A stretch of 64,000 nt of DNA, from the NCBI GenBank assembly GCA_025331565.1, contig JAFREQ010000130.1:1927001-1991000 (forward strand), in the 5' to 3' direction. The number at the start of each line of letters is the position of its first letter. Position 1 is the stretch's first letter. Origin of the DNA: Holacanthus passer. Taxonomy: Eukaryota > Chordata > Actinopteri > Pomacanthidae. The notes beneath the pieces are model-generated. The model did not search any database. It was not told the DNA's origin and saw nothing but the letters and a program-made list of their open reading frames with translations. Shown here in pieces: positions 34,101-47,603 of this stretch. A program made the position numbers and the translations under genes.

Positions 34101-37100
34101 CATTTGTACATTAGAAAACTGATGCATGTCAATTTGTGTGGTGGTGGTGGAGTGGTCGCTGTCAATAGGCAGCAGTTTGAGTGCTAAGCGATTGTAGGAG
34201 TGTTGTATCAGGAGATTAGATTCATTATTACTCTGACTGTCAGCTAATCAAAATGCACCATCGGAGCTAACTGTATTACAATGTGGAATTAGCCATGCAT
34301 ATTGACTTTAACCTGATGAACTTATTGCTTTGAGGTGGAGTAAACTCACAGCAGCGAGGCACTCTGTGGCTGTGTACACTGTTATAATGAGGTGTTCATG
34401 TAATTTATCATGTTTTCTGTTGATTTATTATCTTTATCTTGTACTTTATCTTTCTGTTTTCATACCTATTGTTTCATATAGTTCCACTCGATTAGATTTT
34501 TCTTATTAATTACCAGGTTGATCTGTTGACTACAAACTCAAACTAAAGTACAACTTCAGCTGAAACTAAGTGAAATGAAATCAGATTAAACAGAATCTCC
34601 TTCTCAGTGTTGCTTTACCTTTTAGCTTTGCTAAGTGTATTGGTCGGTTCTACAAATCCTCCACCCTTTCAGTGGAACAGAGCAAAGAGAATAAAACCAA
34701 CAGATCAAGTCGGTCTCATGTGGTGGGTCCAAACCGCAGGAGGCCCAGTGGGGGTCATGCTCAGTGGCCACATTGATGAGTTTTTGAAGGAGTCATTTGG
34801 CCTAATTAAGGCACGAGCCAGCCGCCGTAGCTTCACCTGGTTACCTCAGAGAGCCGACATGGCTCCAGCACATTACTAACCACCTCACCCCCGCCCCCGT
34901 GTTCCTCTGCTTTCATCTTTTGTATAGCCACTGTCCTCCATCTCTGTGATTGCTGTGGACAAATCTGAAGACATTCTGTTGATGAGGAGTGTTTGATGCC
35001 TTTCTACTGAGCACAATGTGGTTAGTGTGCTTTGAGCCTAAAATAATCCAGGAATTTTCCATTTTTCGAGCAAGCTGTAAACACACCTGCAGGTTCACAA
35101 CTGTGGGCCCCAAAAGGCCAGTCGACAGTCAGGAAAATGTAAGTTAATGGGTTTCTCAGAGAAACTAAACAGGAAATCGATGATGCTGGTGCTGGAAAGC
35201 TCAGTTCTGAATGTAAAGGTTGATGTTCATTGATGGGGATGGATGAAGCAGCGTTAGATGTACATGAACAGTTTTGCTCCCACAGTCACGTTGGACACGA
35301 CTGTTTTTCCAAAGTTGTGCCAACGGTCATTATTCTACAGTAATTCTGTTCTCAAACTTACATAGACTGCTGATGTTCAGTCTTTCTCTCAGTGAAGCAG
35401 GATTCCTTTAGTTCATTATTGGATGTACAATACTTTCCACTGAGGACACAAACAAACACATGGTGAGAATTTGAGAAAATCGTTGAGCGTTAAGAGAGTG
35501 TCTCAGGTGCTTCAAAGGTGGATTGATCAGAACAGCTCAGAGTTTTCTTCACTCGATTGACCTTATTGATCTGGTGTTATCCTCCCAGCAGGACGAGCTT
35601 GTGCTGTTCATTACTGTGCCTTCACTGAGGGGGCCTCTTTATTACCTGGTTTATAGCTCCACACACTGCTCCTGCACAGCAAGCTTACATGCACACTGAC
35701 TTGAGGGCTAAATGTCAAGCTAGTGGACTTACGTCAGGTTACGTGATGGGAGTGACCACCCACGCTGCAATCTGGACCTCTAAAAGAAGGCGAGGAGGTT
35801 TTCTTGCTGAGAAGGTTTCCTTGCTACCTTGTGCTCCTGTGGAGTCTGGTGGACGGAGGCTGGCACAAACACTGCCAGAGCTAATGCTTCCAATCCCACT
35901 GGAGGCACCCAGACTAAAAATGCAGGCACTCACATTCATCTCATAGCATGTGTTGGGTTAGTTGGAGGAATCTCAATGGTTGAACATTGTTGTGGAAAGT
36001 GTTGATAGCTATTTTGTGGTTAGGGTTTGATATATATTCATTCATTAGTTGTGTTTGGTTTGTATGGATATGGATGGAAACTAAATGCTGCCTGAAACAG
36101 GAAAAATACTGGCTTACTTAAAAATCACTGACATGCTACACTTTGAAACAAAAGCTCAGCAGTAATGTAAGTTTACGTGATTGTAGCAAATAAATGTTGT
36201 AAATAAGGTAAGATGTCGTATTTTGATTAAGTAACCTGTTTGACAATTAGGGGTTATGGTGTGTGGGTGCGTGAGCCTGGCAAATGGTACAGTACATACA
36301 CACGATCATTGCTTTGAATCCACCACCTTTGCTTTTTCTTATATTTGCTTTAAAATTTTAATAAAAACACAGCCACACTCCTGTTGTTGTGAAATCCTAT
36401 TTGATGCTTTTTCTGTGTCTGCTTGCAAACCTCTGAAGGCAAAGCAATGTTCCCTTTTTTTCTGGATCTCATCTTGTTTCATCTCAATTGCTCGCAGATG
36501 GAAGCCCCCCCCCACCCATGCTTTCTCACATACAGGTATTTAAAGCTCCAGCTGCCATGTTTAGGTGGCTGTGATGTAACTGGTGGGATTTCAAATGTAA
36601 TTCTGGTGTCGAGGAGGGACCTCTCTCGTAAATGTTTGATGAACGACGAGGCACTCTGCTTGGACCGCCCAGACGTTTCCCGGGCTGCCCGCGGTGGAAA
36701 GGGCTTTTTAAAGAGTCGCCCATCTCTATCAGGGCCAGGTGGAAGCCCTGGGGTGCACATGAATCAGAGGGAGGTTACCATATCCATATAAGTGTGTGCA
36801 GCTCTGCCAGCACTCACACACATACAGTTGTGTCCTGTCTTTCATACACTCTCTCCTCCACTGGATCACGTTCCCTGCCTCCTCTCACACTCCTCTGGGA
36901 GCCAGCAGAGTACAGTATTGCTTTTTATTGGACAATTATGCCATTTGGCAGGTGAAGTCGGCCACTTCTCACTCCTACACAATCTCTCAGACTTTCCGCC
37001 AGTCAACACAGCCCCGATATGACTAGGCCGGATTCCATCGCTTATTATCATTTATTTAAGGTCTCAAAGCCGGGGAAAGGCCGGTGGGCGTGCCCTGACA

Positions 37101-39246
37101 GCGAGGCAGCAGAGCGTGGCGTTTTACCATCTGGGCCACACTGGGATCAGCACAACACGCGTGCCTGATCTAGATACATCACTAGCCATCAACGGCTTCA
37201 AAACACTCGCCGCTTGTCATACAGGACAGGATGGGCGACAGAACGCTCGCCCCGCAGCTAGCATGATAGCAGCAGCTTCTCTTCCCACTCTCCCACTTCG
37301 TCTCTCTCTTTCTCTGTCTAGCAGAGCACAATATGGACAAAGTCAAGTGAAGCTCTGTACAAAATTTCCCTCTTTCACTCTTTGGCTCTGTTTCTACCTC
37401 TGCTGCCGGCTTAAAGATGGAACAACAATGTCCCTCGATCTGTGTTCGACTGTCTTATACAGAACAACAAGGCAGAATAATGGAGCAACATTCCCACCTT
37501 GAACATGCTATGTAAAAGTGGCTAATGCATTCAAATGCAAAAGTGCAAACAGTGGAACTAAAATGTAAAATCAAATATCCATAGAGATTTGTCAGACCTG
37601 TCCTGCAGCGTAATTCATTTCTTCAATTTTCATCTGCATGCACAGTTTAATCCAAACACATATATTCACCAGAATGTGGCTAAAGTCATAACTTCTGTCC
37701 CAGTCATTACGCTCCTCCAAAAAACAACATTTTAACTCATTTCAAACCATCCTTATCCTATTAAAATGTTAAAAAAAAAAAAAGAGCGGCCTGTGATAAT
37801 GTCCCTATGTGTTCCCAAATGCTTTATTTGTCAAGTTCCCTGACTTTAGGAATATTCTTTAAATTGGTACTATTTTACTTACAGGCCACTATAGAGTAGG
37901 TTTAACATTGTAAATGTTTTCAATTTTAAAAATCTGAAGAGGATTGAGATTGAAGGAAGTTAAACGCAGACCTGTTGGGATGGACACCTGTAAATTCTTA
38001 ACACAATTGAGTACAAAAGCTGTGGCCACATATTAGCTAGACTGATAAATTTTCAAGCTTTAGTTTGTGGTTTTATTGTAAAGGATTTGATTAAATTTTA
38101 AGGTGTCTTCCCATTGTTGTGTCCACAGAATCTGACCTAAAATGTCTTTTAATAGACTACAGTCTTAACTGTTATTCCTGTATTACCTTTTGATGTCGTG
38201 TAAAATACTTTCAGTGGCTCCACAACAGTAGATTTTGGGGTAACGTGTCCCTGCTGAAGGCCACTGCACTCATATTATTTAGTCTTTCTGGGTTAGCGCT
38301 ATGAAAGCTTTATGGAGTTTTAATGCAGGATTTGGCAAGAGTACAAGCTGAGTGAGTGAGTGAAGGGTTCACTAGCCCCTTCAGGTGCTGTCAGCCTCGT
38401 CCCTGTCCTCCTAGCCACCTCCTCCTGAGACCTGGACGCTGTAAGCAAATGACATACAGTTAAAACCACAAAGCCCTGCTGCTGACGTAACAGGCCGGGT
38501 TTCCCTTTTCTGAGCTTGAACTGCTCCTCGGTTCTTTTCTTCTCAGGTCTCAGGCGCTGTGACTTGTCACCTTTGTGTTCATATTTAATTCCTTCAGAGC
38601 TGTTTAACCGTGGAGCACCTCAGTAGCGCCGAGCATCTGCTCTGTGATGGGACTCTTCGGTGCATTTATCCCTCCCCCTGCAAAGAGCAAAGACTGGAGT
38701 GTCATGTAAATTTGATTGCAGCATCCTCTGTTGCTGGCAGCTGGGGAGTGCAAAAAAGTGAAAAATAGGTCCTCTCCTCTGCTGTTTTCTCTGTATTTTT
38801 GAAATATAAATGGGCTCCACTTTAAGCTCGATTTTATAGTCTGTTTAATGTTGCTGCCTCAATGACAGGATGAAATGGCTTTTGATAATCAAGTCAGTGG
38901 TTAAGCAAGTTGTCGGGGTCAGTGAGGGCGCTAATTAGGTGAGATTTAATGATGTTATTGATTTCTAGTTCAACTTTCTTTGTTAAAGTGGGAGAGCTGT
39001 GCTGTTCAGTATTATATCAATGTGTCTCTTTGTTTTCTTGTTTTTCAGAAACCTGCTGGACAGAGACACGTTCTCAAAGTCTGATCCAAGTAAGCTCTTC
39101 TCTTATCAAACACACACACACCCACACACACACACACACAGGCGCACGTTAAATTCTGCAGACAAACAGAAATATCCACAGACAAACATCCACCACATGC
39201 AGGCTGATTTTGACTGTACAAACACAGGCTTGCATGCACTGCACAT

Positions 39247-39285
<39 letters not shown>

Positions 39286-42200
39286 CTGCCTCGCCTGTGT
39301 GAATCAGTAGACATTTGCATATGTCAGGGGTCGTATTCGTCACTGTTCTCTGCTCCCAACGTGAGTGAGGGGAACCAGATCATCCTCACACACAAACCAG
39401 CCTCTTCCCTCCTACGGATTTAAGGACACTCACACACACACACATTCACACATACACACTCCTCACTCCCTTGACAGCAGGGGTTCAATTTGGCAACTGG
39501 TCCAGTGGTTTTTAAAGGCCCAGCCTGCCATCCAACAGCAATTTGCCTTCACAGAGAAATATAAAGTGTTGGATTGAAGATGTTTTTCTTTGTAACCATG
39601 CAGACTGAGTTCTCCTTTTAGAGAATAGTTTTGTGTTTAGCTAACATGTAAACACTGAGGCTTATAGACTGAAGTGCATCTGTCACACTGCACGTTGAAA
39701 GCTGTCAAATACCAGAAACTGGCATTTAATATCTGATGATACCTGTGAGATCAGTGAGATTGGTCCCTCACACCTCCTGCACGGACACCTATGTGGTCTA
39801 TGATCAGTCCATGATTGCCTCAAAACACAGAAAGAATTTATGACTTTGTGATTGCGTGATCTGACACAATGTCCAACTCAAAAGGCAAAAATATTGTGCA
39901 ATCAGACCCTACAGGAGTCCTACCAGAGTCAGTCTGGGTGAAAGCCAAGCCATCAGGTCTCTTGTGGCCCCTATGCGAATTGAATCTGATCAGTAATTTT
40001 TGATTTAAGTGAGGTCAGTTTTAGAATATTTTATTAAGGGGACAAAGGCTGCTTTTTTATGATTTTTTTGTAGGTTTATATTCCTCAAATTAGCAAAAAT
40101 TAAGGAAGGTATTGGTCAGTTATTGGTACCAAAACTCTGGTATCTTATCAGCAGGTTTTTAAAAATGAAACAGCCTAAATAAACTAAATGCTGAGAGCAG
40201 GTCTTCTCAGACTCACATACACAGGCACACGTGCACACACAAGCTTGAAGATTGTAAAGTAGTTCCTTGCTGTTTTCATCTGTCGTGCATGCTTTGTTTT
40301 CTGTAACAGACTGTGACAGTCCTGTCTGTTAAAAGCCCTCTAAAAATAAATGCAATGAGAGGAAAATAGTCTTGGTTATGATGAAAAGATAAAGTTGAAA
40401 TATATGTATCTGGGTTTTTTTTACCCTCTCTCCATCCAGGGTTTGGTTAGCATGCATTTTTTTCAGCATCACCTTGTTTCATTCCCTAAATATTCAGCAC
40501 TTTGCCACCTGGGTGCTGCACAGCAAACCCATAGGTGTTTTCAGCATTGGTCGGTGTGTATGAACACATAATTGATGAGCTCCAAGAATCGCGGATTGGA
40601 CCTTTAAGTGTCAGACGGTGGAAGAGGAAGAAGAGCATCCCTGCCCACCCCAACATTTATGCAAGGAGGCACTTGTGCTGCGTCCATGTCTCTGCTCTGC
40701 TGACAGCACTGGCCCCAGTCACACAGCATTAGACCGCCTCAGCAGAGCCACACACACACACAAAAGTGCACACATCTCGGGCCTCAGGCAGGCTCACGCA
40801 CCATATTCATATTAGCTTATAAAGCTGGACAACAATCCAATGTTTTTGCTTTGTGCATGTTTGTGTGTATTTCAGCAGTTGTTCCTGTGGTGCAGGAATA
40901 TGGATGTGCTTTGATCAGTGTGGTTCAGCAGATTGGAAAAGGGCATTTAGCAGACAGAAAGATTATCAAAGTCAGCATCGCCCACATTCAAAGCAGAGAT
41001 GGTGTTAGCGGTGTTATTTTCAAGATCCTTCTCTCATCATCAGCTGATGAATAGGACGAGTTGAAAGTGCGCCGGTACGGATGGCGAAGATGCATCGCTA
41101 TTTACAGGCGTGTGATTGATGTATTGCTTTCCCCCCCGCACAATAACACAGAGACCATGTGTCATCCCATGCATCATTGCAAGATTAAAGGATGACTGTA
41201 TATTCAACCAGCTGAGCCTCGGCTTGCTGCACACCATCCACAATGCAACATATACAACATCCAGACTGACAGTCTGCCAAAACACGGCAAGTTTGAGCAC
41301 TTCTGTCGCCGCACCAGACGCACGGTAATTAGGGTGTTTGCTCTTGGTGTTTGCGCTAAAAAACAGTGTGACATTTTCAGCACTGCTGTGACTTGGAAAA
41401 AACATCAGTCTGCGACAAAATGTTAGTCATAATATAGTGTATCTGGGCTCCACACGAGCTTCATTCTGAAACATGAAATGTCAGTTTTGGGGGGGAAAAA
41501 AAGGAATTAATCAGAAAGGCCTGGTGATGATTTTCAGTCGCAGTCACAACTGTTAATGAATCCATGATTAAATCAGTCCTGTCATTTCATCAGCTGGTGG
41601 TAGCTCATACATTAACTCCAGCATAAATTTACAATTAATTAATTCTGTAATTAATGATGATGCGTGTCACCTCAGTGGAAGGTGTTGCCCTCGTATTCAG
41701 ATGTCACAAGATCAACTCGAGTTCTTTGAGTGTCTGATTGCCCATGTGCTCTATGGCTGTCCCTGCTGATGGGACTTTTATTTCAGAGTTTTTATGCTAC
41801 ATTTAAATGATTTCACCTTCTGACTTCAGTGATCCTCTGTCCTGTTGATAAAATGTAAATTCCTGTCTTCATCCCTAAAGCTTCTCAAAGTTCATCTCTT
41901 TAATTCTGTGCACAAACAGACGGTTTGAGCAGCATCAAGTCAGAAGTAACATTCTGTTAATTACGAACACACTTTTTTCTGTACTGCTTGCAATGTAAAG
42001 GTAATGAAACCATAAATTAGACATGGTGGTTGGGCTTACATATGTTCCATTATTATTTGTGGCTTTTCAGAGGAAGCCTTGCTGACAATGCATTTTTTTA
42101 TCCGTTATAACCCATGACAGAGCATGTAATCCTTCAAAAACTGTTTTCACTAGACAGGGTCGATCTTCACTTCTACATTTTTTGCTCAGTACCTGTTATT

Positions 42201-45200
42201 TGGACAATTTAATTCAGTTTTAGCTCAAGACTGAGTCTGATATCATTCACTACTCACTATAGAATGTAATGTAATATATGATATAAAAAGTTCTGTATCA
42301 AGTAGTGAAGCAAAGACAAACTAACCAAGACCAATGTGCCATCATTTATTGTGTATAACCTCGTCATGTCCAGTAATGTCTCTTGACAACTGGCACACTG
42401 TGTAGGCATTCACATAGAAATCTTTATAAATTCTTTATAATGTGACCACAGGGTGTACATTCCTGCCATGTAAAGGATGTGTGTGAACATCTAAAGGCTG
42501 CTAGAATGCAAATTCTATGAAGATTGCAAATTATTCACTTTCTTGCCAAGAGTTAGAGAAGATTGATACCACTCTTATGTCTGTATGGTAAATATGCCAG
42601 CAGCCCGTTGATGCTCAAGCTTTGCACAAAGACTGAAAACAGAAGGAAATAGCTAATCTGGCTCTGTCCAACATCTGCCTACCAACACCACTAAATCTCA
42701 CTGATTAACATTTCATCATCTTTAATCCAGACCGAAAAACCAAATTGAATTATAACTTTGTTGATTTATCTTTGGGACTATTTCTTGGCCAACTTCCTGT
42801 TGTCATTTTGTCACTGTGAAGCTGCCAGGCAACTTTTCTTGCATTTCTTCCTCCTCTGTCTGCCTCTGACAGACTTCTATTGATAACAGGAAAATGACAA
42901 CCATCTGACTGGTGCACTACCACTATGAACAAGAAGAAGGAAAGGCCAAAGCAAAAGGAGAATGAGGAGAAGAATTCTGACATGAAGATTAAAATTATTT
43001 CAGACCATTTACAAAAAGCTGGAACAGAGGATTGACGATCTTCGAACCAGTTTTAGCTACTTCTTTCCATCTGCAGTCCCTGGTTAGGCAAACACAGACA
43101 ATAACACATTAAATACTAATGTAGTGTCTGACAGGCATGAGTTTAGAGTCTTTAGTGTTGTTAAATGACATTTGCCCAATCATAGACACACATTGGTTGT
43201 TGTAGCTTGTACTAACTTCTTACAGAAAAGCATCTGTAACCACTGAGCTACCCAACCAGTTCACCATCCCTGTAGTGGGTCTCCGTGGATGGTCAGCTAG
43301 CTCGGCAGACCATCTTAGTGGTTGCTTAGGACTCAACACAAGCTAACAGGCTTACAGTTTGTGATCATTGTTGTTCTGGTGGAATGGGTTGGAAACAAGT
43401 TGCTCTGCCTTCCTTATGAGGTGTGTTGTTAAGATTACTCCCAAAGGATGGTGCTCAAATTACAGCAGTAAACAGTGTCCTTATGAACCAGAGCGGGTTG
43501 AGGTGTGTTTTAAGGTGTGTGAGTCTAGATGTCAGTGTTGTCAGTGTCTTTAAAACACAGTGTTTTAAAAGAAAGTGTTTAAAGAAGTGAAGATTTTTGT
43601 CTTCATTACTATGTTTGCTTTAAATGTGTCTAGCTTGATTGGATTGCGCCAAGTATATGTAAATTCATTCCAGGTAATATGGGGTAGTATATCTAATATA
43701 TTCTGTTGACAATTGGCAGGAATGGCACTTGCAATTTTAAAGGGTTAAACTATAATTTAATCATGGTAACACATATGCCTTTCATTAGCATTTCCACCAT
43801 TCCACTTCTCACTTTTTCATTATATAAACATTTAACCAGTCAAAACTGATTCCCAAGCGTCTGGTTTCAGGGGTTTTCAGAGTTGTGAGTCGCTGCCATG
43901 TGACAGATGTGTGTGAATACAGTAAAGGCTGCTAGAATGCAAATGAAATGTCATTTTAGTGCCAGCTGATTGCCTCGCTGTGTTTTCACTAGTGGCCCAT
44001 CATCAAAAAACACTCCAAGACTCCCTCGGACGCAGACGCTCGAATGTCAATAAGGAGGACTTTCCTCCACCCACACAAACACTCACTAACCCCATCCCCA
44101 TCCTCACCCTCCCTCCCTCCTCTCCTCGCCTCTGAAATATCATCATGCTGCAAGGCAAAGTTCTAGTGACATTTAATTAGGGAGTTTTCCTCTCATGTTG
44201 GGGTCCGGGGAAAGAACACGCTCTCAGCTGACTTCTCAGCGTTGTTTGTTCACTGTTAAATACTCTTCAATCAATCCCTCTCTTGTTTCTCTCCCCTCTT
44301 CTGTTTCTAATTCAACAGTTTGTGTGCTGTACACTCAAGGAATAGCCAACAGAGAATGGAGAGAGGTGAGTACAGGGGTGGGCTGGTGTGGGAATCGTTT
44401 ATTACAAGTGAATGCTTCCAGTTTAAATGGCAGCAATGCAGCATTTCAGCAAGTCAAATTGCAGGGATACAATCAGTTTGGGAGTCTGGCCTGTGAGCCG
44501 GCTAACAGTATCTTTTAAACGATAAGACCACGGCAACTAATGCAGTTTTTGGTCCTCAGAAATGCAAGGTTAATTATCACATTTCAAACTCTTGTTTTGT
44601 TTACTTGTTTTATGTTGAGCAACTTAATGGCCATGTGCAGGCTTCACTTTGTTTTCAGGAAGTGTAGAAATGTTTAATGACATTGCTGTGTAATTCCTGA
44701 GGCATTCCTGTTAAAATGTTTGTGTGACAAAAATGGAACAGGCCTAGTTATCTCTTTCAGATCAGGCTTAGAGTTCTGGGTTCTGGGTTAAGTGATCTGT
44801 CAGTCCTGCATACATGATCACAAATAGTGACAGCTTTATGTTTGACAAATAATTATTGCTTACAAATCGCAGATTCATGTGAACTAAAGAATGGCATTGG
44901 ACATTTAACATATAGGTGTGTTAACATAATGTGAACAATTCTGTAACGCAACAATTACATTTTCAACTTCCACAAAGCTAGTTTCTATTACAGGAGTGTA
45001 CTACTGAATTGTATCAGACTTTCCAGTTTTCTGGTCTCTGAACACCTTTTCTCATTTCTCGTCTAGTTTGGCAGGACAGAAGTCATAGACAACACCCTCA
45101 ACCCTGACTTTGTCCGCAAATTCATCCTGGACTATTTCTTTGAGGAGAGGCAGAATCTACGCTTTGACCTGTGAGTTAACAATTGACTTATGCGTGTTGG

Positions 45201-47558
45201 TGTGTGTGTGTGTGTGTGTTTGTTTGTTGTTGTGAATTTGTGTGTGTTGTGCAGGCCTGGGTGAGAGTGCCGCTCTGTGTAGAGCAAAGTTGAGCTAAGA
45301 CTGAAAAATTCATGGTCTGTGCAGAGGGAGATGTAAGTCTTCTCCCTCTTAAATAAAAGACAAGTTCTCATGCCACTTTTTCACCAGCATTTCCATTTGA
45401 ATTCATCCCATTCATACAATGCATTGAGACAAAATAGGGCCACTTGCAGTGAATCATTCACTTGGCATTTTGTGATGATTATGATCAATTTTTCAGAGTC
45501 GCTCACAAGTTTGTCCTCAGAGTAGTATGCCGCTGAGATTATCAAGCTAATAATTTCAAATCCTGCAAAAATTGATTTCAATTGATTTTAAGTGAAGACT
45601 CTGAACTTCTCCCTCAGTCAGTTTTATTACATTTTGTGTGTTTTATATTTATATTTTTTTCAACATATATATGTTTTAATTTGAATCATGTTTTAGGATT
45701 CTATGCCGTGCAGAAATCAAGCACTTATGAAAGTAACAAATGACCTCCTTTCAACAGTAGATGCAGGCGATTGCTCGATCTTAATCCTTTTAGACCTAAG
45801 TGCGGCTTTTGACACACTTGATCATACAATTTTAATTGACTGCCTTGAGCACTGGGTGGGTATCTCTGGGTCAGCACAGAGTTTTCTCCGACCGTGCCGC
45901 TCAAGTAGAAGCTGCTCTGTTAAAACAGGAGATTCTTCAGTGACCACAGCTGACAACACACACCTCCGGGGTTCCTCAGAGCTCATTTTGAGGCCCCAGC
46001 ATGTTCTTGCCCTTCATGCTTTTTATTTTGTAATATAATTTGTAAGCATAATTGGCAATGTGTGTTTTCATTAGTATTCAGAAGATTCCCAGTGGTAAAT
46101 GGAGTTTGTGTTGTATTAGGCAACACAAACACATATACCTTAACTTGGATATCAAGAGTTGGATGCTCCTAAAATTTTAACCCTCAAAACAGCATCCTGA
46201 AATTTATTTGAAAAGGTTTTTGCACCCCCATATCCAGTGAACTGAAATCTGTGACACAGTCCATTTAATTTGGCTTCATAGTCGGTCAAAGGTCATACTG
46301 TACTTTTGATTTATAAGGTTTAAAGGGCATAATTTAGTCACCAATGTGTCAAAGAATTGACCATTTATAGCAAACAGTTATACAGATTTGGTTGAAAAGA
46401 CTCTGCTCTCAGAGAGTGGATCAAAGATACTGAGGAAACTGAGGAGCTGCAAAGTGAATTGGCCCTTAATAAAGATATGAACATTAATGTTGACTAAATG
46501 AACAACACCAAAAATAGCGCATAAGGTGGAGGTAATAATGTAAAGTTGTTGCACCCACGTTTTTGACATGAAGTCACTGAAGCGTCCAGAAAATTTGTGT
46601 CATCTGGCTGTTTGCTAAATTGGCTACGATGCTCATGTGGTTAACTGGTTAGAAAGTGCATGTGCATGTGATGTGATTGACATGCAGTTAGAACATTGTC
46701 CTGATTGGCTCATTAGGTTCAGGTGTGTTGAGGCAGACAGATGAATTCTGGTGTAGGACAAAAAACAACAACTAACAACAGAATATTTACATGTTCTCTT
46801 GTCCACATCTGATACACCTGTTCTTTGAGCCACAGTGCTGTTTAAAGTTAAAAAGTCAGATTTCCTCATGTAGGCCTAAAAGTCAAGCTGTCCCAGGTAA
46901 TTATGATAATCTGTATTTTTCTCTATTGTTTTCCAGACTCACACATATTCACTGTATTTTCCCATGATAGCTCATGAAAAATGGAACGGCTCTTTTGTTT
47001 GTTTACTTGTTGGCCTGTCAGCACGGCCACATGCTGCTTACAAGCTGTGGGAGGTTACAGTGAAGGTCAAGGAGAGACACTAGCTGTTGGCTGTGTGTGT
47101 GTGTGTGTGTGTGTACAAGCAGTGCATTGTATTTACGTTGTTGTATGTATGGTCTGTGTCAGAAAGAGTGTGTGTGTATACGTACATTTAAGTGCGTAAG
47201 CATGTGTGTTCAGATTTGTACTAGTACCAGTATAGTAGGATTTTTGTGTGTGTGCATTTTTTTAAGGCTCTGTGTGTGTGTGTGTGTGTGTGTGTGCCTG
47301 CCTGTGCATTTTCATTCCTATGTGTGTGAGCCTGCCTGTTCAGCTTTTTGTGTGCTTGGAAAGGCAAAATGAATAATTGCCTTGATATTTTGTAAATGTG
47401 AGGATGTGTGTGTGCATGTGTGTGTGTGTTTCACCATCTGCATCTACAGCATATTTATGTGTGCAAGAGAAATGTAGTGCAGACTGTAGTACAGAGTATC
47501 ATGCGAGATGTTAAATGGGATGGAGGATGATGGAGTGTGTGTCTGTCTGTCTGTCTGA

Positions 47559-47603
<45 letters not shown>

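Larger units (their letters stand above)
30195..39048 (+). other. cpne8 intron 1 (8.9 kb)
   Basis: No exon-like sequence is supported. It carries family A repeats at 30925-31140, 31293-31590, 31993-32125 and 33096-33365, a (TCTA)11 tract, a short ACAACGAAATGATGG block near 33655 that resembles a common fish repeat, and an A13 run near 37771. The patch 36480-37260 is more GC-rich and of higher complexity but matches nothing I know. Nothing is recognised elsewhere. Confidence 0.7.
39090..44318 (+). other. cpne8 intron 2 (5.2 kb)
   Basis: It holds CA-rich microsatellite DNA at 39108-39450, a paired 50-bp element (42464 and 43894), a fish interspersed repeat at 42540-42770 and a tRNA-derived SINE head on the minus strand near 43240. 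No exon is supported; nothing is recognised in the rest. Confidence 0.7.

Noticed and set aside
39045..39343. Cys-Val and Thr-His repeat proteins around the CA tracts
   Set aside because: They are translations of (CA)n/(TG)n microsatellites, as are similar frames near 15482, 47097, 49255 and 56664.
41040..41405. 121-codon - strand frame
   Set aside because: No recognised domain, no promoter or splice signals, and it lies in a cpne8 intron.
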